Positions 35,594 to 44,373 of a DNA stretch of 64,000 nt are shown one piece after another. The translations under genes were made by a program, and so were the position numbers. The first letter of the stretch is position 1. Each line of letters starts with the position of its first letter. Source of the stretch: Poseidonibacter lekithochrous (lineage in GTDB: Bacteria > Campylobacterota > Campylobacteria > Campylobacterales > Arcobacteraceae); assembly GCF_013283835.1 (NCBI RefSeq), contig NZ_CP054052.1, positions 62,001 to 126,000 of the forward strand, read 5' to 3'. A model generated the notes under the pieces. It was not told the origin of the DNA and made no database searches. It was given only the letters and a program-made list of their open reading frames with translations.

Positions 35594-36555
35594 TATTTTA
35601 TTCCAGCTTCTATTAAATCGTGAATATGTAAAACACCAACTAATTTATTGTTATCATCAGTAACTACAAGTAGTTGGATTTTAAAATCTTCTACCACTTG
35701 TATAGCATCACTTGCTAATAAATCTTTGTTTTTTAATGTTTTAGGATTCAGTGTTGCAATTGTCTCAACTGCGCATTCCATTGAAAAATCTTTATTCATA
35801 AGGGCTCTTCTTAAGTCACCATCACTTAAAAGTCCAACTAATTCCTCGTTTTCATCAGTAATAATAACATTACCTAATCTACCCTCACTCATTACAATGA
35901 TTGCATCTTTAAGTTTTGTTTCACGTGAAACGATTGGAAGATTGTCTTTTCTTAATAAGTCATCTACCTTAATAAATAGTTGTTTTCCTAAACTACCACC
36001 TGGGTGGAAAGAAGCAAAGTCTTCCTTTTGAAAATTTCTTTTTTTCATTAAACATACAGCTAAAGCATCACCCATAGCCATTGTTAAGGTAGTAGAAGAC
36101 ATTGGTGCTACGTCTAAAGGACAACCCTCTTTTTCTACGTTAATATTTATAAAAATATCTGAATATTTAGCTAAACTCGAATTTTCATTTCTAGCCATTG
36201 AAATTAAAGGGATATTGAATCTTTTTAAATGCGGAAGTATCTGAACAAGTTCTTCACTCTCTCCACTATAAGAAAGACCTAAAACAATATCGTCTTTTCC
36301 AATCATTCCTAAATCCCCATGCATAGCTTCTGTAGGATGTAAAAAGAATGAACTAGTACCAGTACTAGCCAGTGTTGCAGCTATTTTAGCTCCAACAAGA
36401 CCAGATTTCCCAACACCAGTAACGATAAGTTTACCTTTTGAGTTCATAATTAAGTCAACAGCTTTCTCTATATCAAAAGATAAGTTACTTGCTGCTTTTT
36501 CTAACGCTTTTGCTTCTGTGTGTAATGTTTCTTTAATAATTTCATTAAAGTTCAT
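35593..36555 (-). CDS. kdsD: Arabinose-5-phosphate isomerase
   Basis: The chosen start is ATG 36555, behind GGAAG; an in-frame ATG at 36591 would place this gene's start inside the RNase J coding end. The 320-residue protein has an SIS sugar isomerase domain (VTGVGKSGLVGAKIAATLASTG, residues 42-63 in outline; GLSYSGESEEL) and two C-terminal CBS domains. It makes arabinose 5-phosphate, the precursor of Kdo in lipopolysaccharide. It overlaps rluB by one base. Confidence 0.93.
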   Translation of the reverse strand: MNFNEIIKETLHTEAKALEKAASNLSFDIEKAVDLIMNSKGKLIVTGVGKSGLVGAKIAATLASTGTSSFFLHPTEAMHGDLGMIGKDDIVLGLSYSGESEELVQILPHLKRFNIPLISMARNENSSLAKYSDIFININVEKEGCPLDVAPMSSTTLTMAMGDALAVCLMKKRNFQKEDFASFHPGGSLGKQLFIKVDDLLRKDNLPIVSRETKLKDAIIVMSEGRLGNVIITDENEELVGLLSDGDLRRALMNKDFSMECAVETIATLNPKTLKNKDLLASDAIQVVEDFKIQLLVVTDDNNKLVGVLHIHDLIEAGIK

Positions 36556-36565
36556 TGTTTCTTCC

Positions 36566-38536
36566 TTATTGTACAAATACAGTAGGTACAATCATTGGGT
36601 ATTTTTTATATTTTCTAATACAATGTTTTCTAACAACTTTTCTAATTTCATCTTCTAAAATTCTGTTATTTTTGAAAATACCAGGTTTTACATTTGATAA
36701 GAATGTTGTTAATAAATCTTCAATCTCTTTAGAGAAGAATTTATCTTGTTTATCAGGAACTAATCCAAATGATGTAACTTTTGGTCTTTGGCCTAGTGTT
36801 CTGTCATTCTCATTTACTTGAGCAACGATCATAACAACACCCTCGTTTGCCATTGTTTGTCTATCAATTACAATATCATCAGAGATTTTGTGATTTAATT
36901 GATTATCAATGTAAACTTTACCAGTTTTTACTGTTTTAACTTTCTTTAAATATTTAGGAGATACTTCAACTTGTTCTCCATCACTCATAATGTGTAAGTT
37001 TCGCTCTAATACACCACAGTCAACACCAGTTTTACCGTGTTTAAGTGCGTGATTATATTCTCCATGAACTGGCATAAAGAATTTAGGTTTAACTAATCTT
37101 AACATTAATTTTTGTTCTTCTTGTGCTGCGTGACCAGATACGTGAATATCAGCGTAGTCTTGGTATGCAACTTTTGCACCAGCTTTTAAAAGGTGGTTAA
37201 TAATTCCAGATACACTTGCTTCATTACCAGGAATTGCTTTCGCTGATAATACAATTTGATCTGTTGGTTTAATTTTAATATGTCTATGCTCATGAATAGC
37301 CATTCTATAAAGTGCAGACATCGCTTCACCCTGAGAACCAGTTGTAACAATTAAAACTTCTTCATCTTTATATTTATTTACTTCATGTGCATCTATAAAT
37401 TGATCTTTAGGGAATTTAACATATCCAAGACCCATTGCTAAGTCTAAGTTTTTCTCCATAGATCTACCAATTACACAGATTTTTCTTCCTGCTGCTAATC
37501 CTCTATCAATTGCTTGTGCAACTCTATGGATATTAGAAGAGAAAGTAGACATAATAACTCTACCTTTTGCTCCTGCAAAAATTCTATCAAATGTAGGTCC
37601 AACAGTTTTTTCAGTTCTTGTAAAACCTGGTGAATGTGAATTAGTTGAATCAGATGTTAATAATAATACACCCTCTTCCCCGTAATGTGCTAATCTATGT
37701 AAATCAGTTGGATAACCATCATACGGAGTATGATCAATTTTAAAGTCACCTGTGTGAATTACAGTACCTGCTTCTGTTTTAACAGCAATACAAGATGAGT
37801 CAATAATTGAGTGAGTTACGTGCATCCACTCTACTTCAAAGTCACCAATTTTAATTGGAGTTCTTTTTTGAATAGCTCTAAAGTATTTTCTATGTTCTCT
37901 CATTTTATGTTCATCAAATTTTGAACCAATCATTTCTAATGGTAATGATGTTCCATAAACTGGGAATTGCATCTCTTTAAATAAATATGGCATTGCACCA
38001 ATATGATCTTCGTGACCATGAGTAATAACGATACCTACAATTTTATTCTTGATTTCTCTAATATAAGTGAAATCAGGGATTAAGATATCAACACCATGCA
38101 TATTATCATCAGGGAAACTCATACCAACATCAACGATAATGGCACACTTTTCAGTTTCCATAACCATCATATTTCCACCAATTTCACCTAATCCACCAAG
38201 TGGAGTAATTCTAATTTTTGCATTAGTATTTAGGTTTAATTTATAATGAGGGTTTAATCTGTCTTTTTGGATTTTCTCATTAATAGCATGCGCTTTTTTA
38301 AGATCATTAATCCATCCGTGACCTTTTAATGGTAACTTTGGTTTAGGTTTTCTTTTTTTAGCATTTGGGTTAGGTTTCTTAGATTGTTCAGCTTGCTCTT
38401 TTGTTTCAGCTTCTGTTTCTGGTTGTTCTTTTGTTTGCTCTTTTGCTTCTGTATTTTCAGTGTTTTTTGGAGCAGTACTTTCAGTGTTAGTAACTTTTTC
38501 GTTTACAACAGTCTCTTCTTGTTTAATTTCTTCCAT
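36566..38536 (-). CDS. rnj: Ribonuclease J
   Basis: The 656-residue protein has the metallo-beta-lactamase/beta-CASP core with zinc ligands in THGHEDHIGAMPYL, HTGDFKID and the C-terminal VHGEYNHALKHG. An extra N-terminal 90 residues are rich in Glu, Lys and Pro and look disordered. That long N-terminal extension is also known for Helicobacter RNase J. It degrades mRNA 5'-to-3' and by internal cleavage, in place of RNase E. It overlaps rsmA by 14 nt. Confidence 0.95.
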   Translation of the reverse strand: MEEIKQEETVVNEKVTNTESTAPKNTENTEAKEQTKEQPETEAETKEQAEQSKKPNPNAKKRKPKPKLPLKGHGWINDLKKAHAINEKIQKDRLNPHYKLNLNTNAKIRITPLGGLGEIGGNMMVMETEKCAIIVDVGMSFPDDNMHGVDILIPDFTYIREIKNKIVGIVITHGHEDHIGAMPYLFKEMQFPVYGTSLPLEMIGSKFDEHKMREHRKYFRAIQKRTPIKIGDFEVEWMHVTHSIIDSSCIAVKTEAGTVIHTGDFKIDHTPYDGYPTDLHRLAHYGEEGVLLLTSDSTNSHSPGFTRTEKTVGPTFDRIFAGAKGRVIMSTFSSNIHRVAQAIDRGLAAGRKICVIGRSMEKNLDLAMGLGYVKFPKDQFIDAHEVNKYKDEEVLIVTTGSQGEAMSALYRMAIHEHRHIKIKPTDQIVLSAKAIPGNEASVSGIINHLLKAGAKVAYQDYADIHVSGHAAQEEQKLMLRLVKPKFFMPVHGEYNHALKHGKTGVDCGVLERNLHIMSDGEQVEVSPKYLKKVKTVKTGKVYIDNQLNHKISDDIVIDRQTMANEGVVMIVAQVNENDRTLGQRPKVTSFGLVPDKQDKFFSKEIEDLLTTFLSNVKPGIFKNNRILEDEIRKVVRKHCIRKYKKYPMIVPTVFVQ

Positions 38537-39317
38537 TTTTAACCTTTGTATACATTTGGCTATACAAAGATGAACTTACTTCATGAGGTCTAATATTATC
38601 GTTTATTTCAAGCTCTTCATACATTTTGGATATGAATACTTTATCAACTACTGAAGATAGGTTTTTAGAAAGTTTTTTTCTAGGTTGCATAAAACATGCT
38701 TTTAGAAAATCTTTAAAACCTTTTTCAATTGATTTATTCATATCTTTTCTTATATAAAGTATCGACGACATAACTTTTGGCGGTGGGTCAAATGATTCAG
38801 GAGGTACATCAAATAGTATCCTTCTTTCAATTGATAATGATTCACTTATGATTCCTAAAGAAGAGAATTCTTTTTCATTTACATATGCTGTAAACTTTTG
38901 TGCTACCTCTTTTTGAATCATAACTATAATGTGCTCACAGTTATCGTCTTCTAGTGCTCTTAATATAATATTTGTTGCAATATAGTATGGTAGATTTGCG
39001 ATCATGTCATATCTATCATCATAAAGAGTTTTTTGCTTATCCCAAGCTTCTAAAACATCAGTGTGGATCAGTTTTAGTTTATCCTCTTTGATTTCAATTG
39101 CAAATTTCGACTCTAAAATACTGATTAAGTCAGTATCTACTTCATAAGCAGTCATATCTTTGTACTTGACTAAGTTTTTAGTCAAATCACCTAATCCAGG
39201 CCCAATTTCCACAACATAATTATTATTGTTGGGCATCGATTGGATGATCTTATCCAAAACCGTAGTATCTTTTAAAAAATTTTGTCCGTATTTCTTTTTT
39301 GCTTTTACTTTTTCCAT
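38523..39317 (-). CDS. rsmA: 16S rRNA dimethyladenosine transferase
   Basis: The 264-residue protein has KKYGQNFLKD, the SAM-binding VEIGPGLGDLTKNL, the catalytic MIANLPYYIATNI and the C-terminal PPESFDPPPKVMSSIL. It dimethylates two adjacent adenines near the 3' end of 16S rRNA. It is the first gene of a seven-gene minus-strand operon and diverges from hisF across 73 nt. Confidence 0.95.
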   Translation of the reverse strand: MEKVKAKKKYGQNFLKDTTVLDKIIQSMPNNNNYVVEIGPGLGDLTKNLVKYKDMTAYEVDTDLISILESKFAIEIKEDKLKLIHTDVLEAWDKQKTLYDDRYDMIANLPYYIATNIILRALEDDNCEHIIVMIQKEVAQKFTAYVNEKEFSSLGIISESLSIERRILFDVPPESFDPPPKVMSSILYIRKDMNKSIEKGFKDFLKACFMQPRKKLSKNLSSVVDKVFISKMYEELEINDNIRPHEVSSSLYSQMYTKVKNGRN

Positions 39318-39390
39318 AATTGCGTAGAGTATATCTGCTTTTAACTTACAATTAGATAAGATATATAGTAATAATAATAAAGGAATTTAT

Positions 39391-40152
39391 TTGAGTAGTT
39401 TTGCAAAAAGAATAATACCATGTTTAGATGTTGATAACGGAAGAGTTGTAAAAGGCGTTAACTTTGTTGGACTTCGTGATGCAGGGGATCCTGTGGAAGT
39501 TGCGAAAAGATATAATAACGAAGGTGCCGATGAAATAACTTTTTTAGATATTACAGCTAGTCATGAAAATAGAGGAACTATTGTTGATATTGTAAAAAAA
39601 GTTGCACAAGAAGTATTTATCCCCCTAACTGTAGGTGGTGGTATTCGAAAATTAGATGATATTTATAAACTATTAAATGTTGGTTGTGACAAAGTCTCAA
39701 TTAACTCTTCTGCTGTAACAAATCCTGATTTAATTAATGAAGGTGCACAAAGATTCGGTTCTCAATGTATTGTAACTGCTATTGATGTAAAAAAAGTTCA
39801 TGATGGTTCTTACCATGTTTTTGTAAAAGGTGGTAGAGAAGATACTGGCTTAGATGCAGTTGAATGGGCAAAAGAAGTATATAACAGAGGTGCTGGTGAA
39901 ATATTACTAACATCAATGGATACTGATGGTGCTAAAACTGGATTTGAATTAGATATTACATCACAAATTTCTTCTATTGTTGATATTCCGGTAATTGCCT
40001 CTGGTGGTGCTGGAACTATGGAACACATGAAAGAAGCCTTTGATTGTGGAGCAAGCGCTGCTTTAGCTGCTTCTATTTTCCACTTTAAAGAAATTGATAT
40101 TATGGATTTAAAAAGATATTTAAGGGACAATAACATTCCTGTAAGGATTTAA
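39391..40152 (+). CDS. hisF: Imidazole glycerol phosphate synthase cyclase subunit
   Basis: The 253-residue TIM barrel has the HisF signatures: [19 protein letters not shown] with the catalytic Asp, [25 protein letters not shown] with the second catalytic Asp, and [11 protein letters not shown]. It makes imidazole glycerol phosphate for histidine using ammonia from HisH. hisH is not adjacent. The start is TTG 39391 after AAAGGA, giving the conserved N-terminus; there is no ATG alternative. Confidence 0.95.
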   Translation: MSSFAKRIIPCLDVDNGRVVKGVNFVGLRDAGDPVEVAKRYNNEGADEITFLDITASHENRGTIVDIVKKVAQEVFIPLTVGGGIRKLDDIYKLLNVGCDKVSINSSAVTNPDLINEGAQRFGSQCIVTAIDVKKVHDGSYHVFVKGGREDTGLDAVEWAKEVYNRGAGEILLTSMDTDGAKTGFELDITSQISSIVDIPVIASGGAGTMEHMKEAFDCGASAALAASIFHFKEIDIMDLKRYLRDNNIPVRI

Positions 40153-40154
40153 TA

Positions 40155-40832
40155 ATGAAAAAATTTATTATTCTAGTGGCTTTATTGCCACTTGCCCTAT
40201 TCTCTTATGAAATTAGCTTCAATAAAAAATTTTCTAAAACAGTTACTCCTGATTTACTAACAACTTATATAAGTATTAATATTGATGATGACGATGAAAA
40301 TTTTATTAATGAAAAAATAGAAATATTTAACAAATTTATAAGAAATGATAGTAGCGTTAATAAAAAAAATGGGTCTTTTACTTTAAGCCCAAAGTATAGA
40401 TACTATAAAGATAAACAAGAATTTACGGGTTACGTGGGAATTTTAAGATATAAAATCGAAGCAAAAACTGCAAAAAATATAAATATTTTTACTAATGAAC
40501 TAATTGCTGTTAAAAAAGGAATAGATTCAAGAAAAGTAAAATTAAATATTTCAAATGTTGCTTGGACTATAAGTCAAAGTCTACATGAAGATAGCCTTGA
40601 TGGTCTAAGAATTAATGTAATAAAGTGGATTGAAGATTATTCAAGAACACTAAGTACTTCCCTATCAAAAGAGTGTGAAGTAAAAAATATTGATATTAAT
40701 AGAAGTGCTCAAAATTTTTTAAGAGCTGAAGCCTCTGGCTTAGCATCAATGAAAACAAGGTCTGATATCGCACCTGTTAGTAGTGACAAAGAGATATCAA
40801 TAAACCCAAATTTTATACTGGAGTGTAAATGA
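40155..40832 (+). CDS. SIMPL-domain (DUF541) secreted protein
   Basis: The 225-residue protein has a signal peptide (KKFIILVALLPLALFSYE) and a domain that looks like SIMPL/DUF541: TPDLLTTYISINID, a helical middle, and LRAEASGLASMKTRS near the end. It should be periplasmic or outer-membrane associated. It lies 2 nt after hisF and overlaps the next gene by 4 nt, but the gene order does not reveal a role. Function is unknown for most members of this family. Confidence 0.72.
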   Translation: MKKFIILVALLPLALFSYEISFNKKFSKTVTPDLLTTYISINIDDDDENFINEKIEIFNKFIRNDSSVNKKNGSFTLSPKYRYYKDKQEFTGYVGILRYKIEAKTAKNINIFTNELIAVKKGIDSRKVKLNISNVAWTISQSLHEDSLDGLRINVIKWIEDYSRTLSTSLSKECEVKNIDINRSAQNFLRAEASGLASMKTRSDIAPVSSDKEISINPNFILECK

Positions 40833-41365
40833 TTATTTGTGCAGGAAGAAATGAAACTTTCCAATTTGCAGAAACTATAGGTGTTGGTTTAGTTGAATCA
40901 GCAATAAATTTAACTAGAACTTGTCTGTTTAATAAGCCTGATTACTTCTTATTTATTGGAAGTGCAGGCTCATACGGTGAACATGAAATTTTTGATATTA
41001 TTGAATCAAAAAGAGCTTCTAATATAGAATTAGGATTTTTAACTAATAGTGCTTATACACCTTTAGATAATGTATTAGAATCAGATAATAAATTTGCTAA
41101 GAATGACACAATAATTAACTCTTCTAACTATATTTCAACAGATGCAGACTTATGTAAAAAGTTTAATGAATACGGAGTTGGTGCTGAAAATATGGAGTTC
41201 TTCTCTGTATTACAAGTTGCACGTGAGTTTGAAATACCAGTTGCTGGAATATTTGTTGTTACAAACTATACAAACGAAAATGCCCATGAAGACTTTATGA
41301 AAAATCATAAAGAGGCAATGGAAAAATTAACTAAATATTTAGTTGATAAAAATATTATTAAATAA
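40829..41365 (+). CDS. Purine nucleoside phosphorylase/nucleosidase family protein
   Basis: The 178-residue protein has the nucleoside phosphorylase fold signatures FLFIGSAGSYG and GVGAENMEFFSVLQVA, where the Glu-Asn-Met-Glu segment contacts the ribose in this family. It is shorter than MTA/SAH nucleosidase (about 230 residues), lacking part of the N-terminal sheet. It may act on a modified purine nucleoside. It overlaps the SIMPL gene by 4 nt and precedes rlmN. Confidence 0.78.
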   Translation: MIICAGRNETFQFAETIGVGLVESAINLTRTCLFNKPDYFLFIGSAGSYGEHEIFDIIESKRASNIELGFLTNSAYTPLDNVLESDNKFAKNDTIINSSNYISTDADLCKKFNEYGVGAENMEFFSVLQVAREFEIPVAGIFVVTNYTNENAHEDFMKNHKEAMEKLTKYLVDKNIIK

Positions 41366-41383
41366 AAGAGAATTGGAAAGAAC

Positions 41384-42466
41384 ATGGCTAAAGCTGGAAC
41401 ACCATCAATATATGACTTTTCTTTAGATGAATTAAAAGAGACTTTAAAACCTTCATTTAGAGCAAAACAAGTATATAACTGGTTATATAAAAAATATGCG
41501 ACATCTTATGATGATATGAAAAATATCCCTAATGATTTAAAAGAACAATTAAAGAGTGACTTCCCTATTGATGTTATGACTATCTTAAAAAAAGAAGTAA
41601 GTACTGATGGTAGTATTAAATATCTTTTTAAATTAAGAGATAATTTGACTGTAGAAGCTGTACTTCTACTTATGAAAGACAAGAAAAGAAATGAAGAAGG
41701 TGTAATTGTTCGTAGTGAAAAATACACTGTATGTATCTCTTCTCAAGTAGGTTGTAAAGTAGGCTGTACATTCTGTCTTACTGCTAAAGGTGGCTTTGTT
41801 AGAAACCTTACAGTTGGAGAATATATAGCACAAATTGTTAATATCAAAAGAGATAATGATATTCCTGCAAATAAATCAGTAAATATCGTTTATATGGGAA
41901 TGGGTGAGCCTTTAGATAACTTCAAAAACTTTACAAAAGCTGTAGGAGTTTTCTCAGAAGAAGAAGGTTTATCAATTAATAGAAGAAGACAAACAGTTTC
42001 AACTTCAGGAATTGCATCTAAAATTGAAAAATTAGGTGAAATTGACTTAGGAATTCAGCTTGCGATCTCGTTACATGCAGTTGATGATGAATTAAGATCT
42101 GAATTAATCCCTATGAATAAAGCATATAATATTCAAACTATTATTGATGCCGTTAAAAAATTCCCTGTTGATACTAGAAAAAAAGTTATGTTTGAATACT
42201 TAGTTATCAGAAACAAAAATGATAGTATTCATGCAGCTCAACAGCTACTAAAACTTTTAAATGGTATTTCTGCAAAAGTAAATCTTATTTTCTTTAATCC
42301 ATATCCAGGGACTGATTATGAGAGACCTGAAGTAGAAGATATGTTAAAGTTCAAAGATTATTTAAATGATAGAGGATTAATCTGTACAATTAGAGAATCT
42401 AAAGGTATTGATATTTCAGCAGCTTGTGGACAACTAAAAGAAAAGGACGCAAATGGCATCTCTTGA
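41384..42466 (+). CDS. rlmN: 23S rRNA/tRNA adenine-C2 methyltransferase
   Basis: The 360-residue radical-SAM enzyme has the CxxxCxxC cluster motif in CKVGCTFCLTAKGG, the MGMGEPLDN segment, VSTSGIASKI, and the C-terminal catalytic Cys in IDISAACGQLK. It methylates A2503 of 23S rRNA and A37 of some tRNAs. Its last 14 nt overlap a small open frame for a membrane peptide. Confidence 0.95.
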   Translation: MAKAGTPSIYDFSLDELKETLKPSFRAKQVYNWLYKKYATSYDDMKNIPNDLKEQLKSDFPIDVMTILKKEVSTDGSIKYLFKLRDNLTVEAVLLLMKDKKRNEEGVIVRSEKYTVCISSQVGCKVGCTFCLTAKGGFVRNLTVGEYIAQIVNIKRDNDIPANKSVNIVYMGMGEPLDNFKNFTKAVGVFSEEEGLSINRRRQTVSTSGIASKIEKLGEIDLGIQLAISLHAVDDELRSELIPMNKAYNIQTIIDAVKKFPVDTRKKVMFEYLVIRNKNDSIHAAQQLLKLLNGISAKVNLIFFNPYPGTDYERPEVEDMLKFKDYLNDRGLICTIRESKGIDISAACGQLKEKDANGIS

Positions 42467-42554
42467 GATAGCATTATTAATTTTCATAGCATTAGTGGCA
42501 GTAACAGCAGGTATAGGATTTTACATAAGTAACAAAAAAGAAGAGGAGAAGTAA
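42453..42554 (+). CDS. Small single-span membrane protein (33 aa)
   Basis: A 33-residue frame starts at ATG 42453 inside the end of rlmN, preceded by AAGGA at 6-nt spacing. It encodes one hydrophobic helix (LEIALLIFIALVAVTAGIGF) followed by a charged tail (SNKKEEEK). It ends 4 nt before gltX, filling the gap exactly, and its tail supplies the GAGGAG ribosome site of gltX. That fit suggests a real, translationally coupled peptide, possibly a membrane-protein partner. I do not recognise a family. Confidence 0.6.
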   Translation: MASLEIALLIFIALVAVTAGIGFYISNKKEEEK

Positions 42555-42558
42555 TCAC

Positions 42559-43968
42559 ATGGCAATTACAAGATTTGCACCAAGTCCAACAGGATATTTA
42601 CACATAGGAGGGCTTAGAACGGCTCTATATAGTTATCTTTGGGCTAAGAAGACAAATGGTGAATTTAAATTAAGAATTGAAGATACAGACAATGCAAGAA
42701 ACAATGAGGATGCTGTAAAAGCAATCTTAGAAGCTTTCGAGTGGGTAGGTATGCCAAGTGATTGTGAGATTGAATACCAATCAAAAAGAACTGATATTTA
42801 TAAAAAGTACATTGCTCAATTATTAGAAGAGGGTAAGGCTTATAAATGTTATATGAGTAGAGATGAACTTGATGCTTTAAGAGCTGCACAAGAAGCTGCT
42901 AAAGAGAATCCAAGATATGATGGTACTTGGAGACCAGAAGATGGTAAAGTATTACCAGAAATCCCAGCTGATGTTGAGCCTGTAATTAGAATTAAAGCTC
43001 CAACGGAAGGTGCTATTTTATTTGAAGATGGTGTAAAAGGTTCTATGAAATTTGAAGCTTCACAAGTTGATGACTTTGTAATTGCTCGAGCTAACGGAAT
43101 GCCTATTTATAACTTTGTTGTTGCAATTGATGACCACTTAATGGGTATGACAGATGTATTAAGAGGTGATGATCACTTATCTAATACTCCAAAACAAATT
43201 GTTATTTATAATGCTTTAGGTTTTGATATTCCAAAATTCTATCATATGCCAATGATTAATAATCCATCAGGGAAAAAACTATCTAAAAGAGATGGTGCTA
43301 TGGATGTTATGCAATATAAAAGAGATGGTTATTTACCAGAAGCTTTACTTAACTTCTTAGTAAGACTTGGTTGGTCAAATGGAGATCAAGAGATTTTCTC
43401 AATGGATGAGATGTTAGAATTATTTGATCCAAATAATATTAACAAATCTGCATCAGCTTATAATGCTGAAAAACTTTTATGGTTAAATGCTCATTATATT
43501 AAAAATGTATCTAATGAAAGATTAGCAAATGAATTAGAATTTTTTGATTGTCACTTAGAAGGACATGATAAAAAAGAGATGATTCTTGACTTATCAAAAG
43601 AGAGAGCACAAACATTAATTGAATTAAAAGATGCAATTACTAAAATTTTAGATGTACCTAGTGAATATGAAGCAAAAGGTTCTAAAAAATTCGTAAAAGA
43701 AAATACAATTGAGATGTTAAATAATTATTTACAAGTATTAGAGTCGAATAAAGAGACTTTACACCTTGCTTGTGACTATGAAGCTGTAACAAAGCCATTT
43801 ATAGCAGATAATGAACTAAAATTTCCACAACTGTTTCAACCAATTAGAATCGCATTGACGGGTGGTACACAAGCTCCATCGGTATACGATATAATGGCTA
43901 TTTTAGGACTTGAAGAAGTAAAAAATAGACTTAATTCTGCAATGGAAAAGAATTTCAATAAAGAATAA
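42559..43968 (+). CDS. gltX: Glutamyl-tRNA synthetase
   Basis: The 469-residue class I synthetase has the HIGH-type motif in SPTGYLHIGGLRTALY and the KMSKS-type loop KKLSKRDGA, plus the C-terminal anticodon-binding helices. It charges tRNA with glutamate. Campylobacterota usually carry two such enzymes, one of which charges tRNA-Gln for later amidation; which one this is cannot be decided by eye. Confidence 0.94.
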   Translation: MAITRFAPSPTGYLHIGGLRTALYSYLWAKKTNGEFKLRIEDTDNARNNEDAVKAILEAFEWVGMPSDCEIEYQSKRTDIYKKYIAQLLEEGKAYKCYMSRDELDALRAAQEAAKENPRYDGTWRPEDGKVLPEIPADVEPVIRIKAPTEGAILFEDGVKGSMKFEASQVDDFVIARANGMPIYNFVVAIDDHLMGMTDVLRGDDHLSNTPKQIVIYNALGFDIPKFYHMPMINNPSGKKLSKRDGAMDVMQYKRDGYLPEALLNFLVRLGWSNGDQEIFSMDEMLELFDPNNINKSASAYNAEKLLWLNAHYIKNVSNERLANELEFFDCHLEGHDKKEMILDLSKERAQTLIELKDAITKILDVPSEYEAKGSKKFVKENTIEMLNNYLQVLESNKETLHLACDYEAVTKPFIADNELKFPQLFQPIRIALTGGTQAPSVYDIMAILGLEEVKNRLNSAMEKNFNKE

Positions 43969-44034
43969 TAATTTATCTTGATTATTATTTAATAATAAGG
44001 CATAATAGTTTTATTACTAGAAAGGATTAGTCAA

Positions 44035-44301
44035 ATGAATATTTATGTTGGGAATCTTTCATACAGAATGGAAGATAAAGAATTAGAAGAAGTTTTTGCT
44101 AAATTCGGCGAAGTTAAAAGCGCTAAAGTTATCATGGATAGAGATACAGGTAGATCTAAAGGTTTTGGTTTTGTAGAAATGTATAAAGCTGAATCTGGAA
44201 GTGAAGCTATCGAAGCTTTAAATGACAAAGAGTGTGAAGGTCGAACATTAAGAGTTAATGAAGCTAGACCTAGAGAAGAGAGACCAAGAAGACAATACTA
44301 G
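44035..44301 (+). CDS. RRM-type RNA-binding protein
   Basis: The 88-residue protein is a single RNA-recognition motif with RNP2 (IYVGNLSY) and RNP1 (KGFGFVEM), followed by a short Arg-rich tail (RPREERPRRQY). Small RRM proteins of this type are typical RNA chaperone-like proteins in cyanobacteria and Campylobacterota. It has its own spacing of 66 nt after gltX and ends at a strong hairpin. Confidence 0.93.
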   Translation: MNIYVGNLSYRMEDKELEEVFAKFGEVKSAKVIMDRDTGRSKGFGFVEMYKAESGSEAIEALNDKECEGRTLRVNEARPREERPRRQY

Positions 44302-44323
44302 TCTTCTAAACTGAATACTATAC

Positions 44324-44361
44324 TTAATCACAGGTACCCTTATGGTACCTCTTGTGATTAA
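44324..44361 (+). terminator. Bidirectional terminator between the RRM gene and the chemoreceptor gene
   Basis: TTAATCACA plus GGTACC pair with GGTACC plus TGTGATTAA, interrupted by a 3-nt bulge, around a 5-nt loop. The hairpin lies between the stop codons of two convergent genes and is followed by a T-rich run on the plus strand. Confidence 0.8.
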
Positions 44362-44373
44362 TCTACTTTTATA

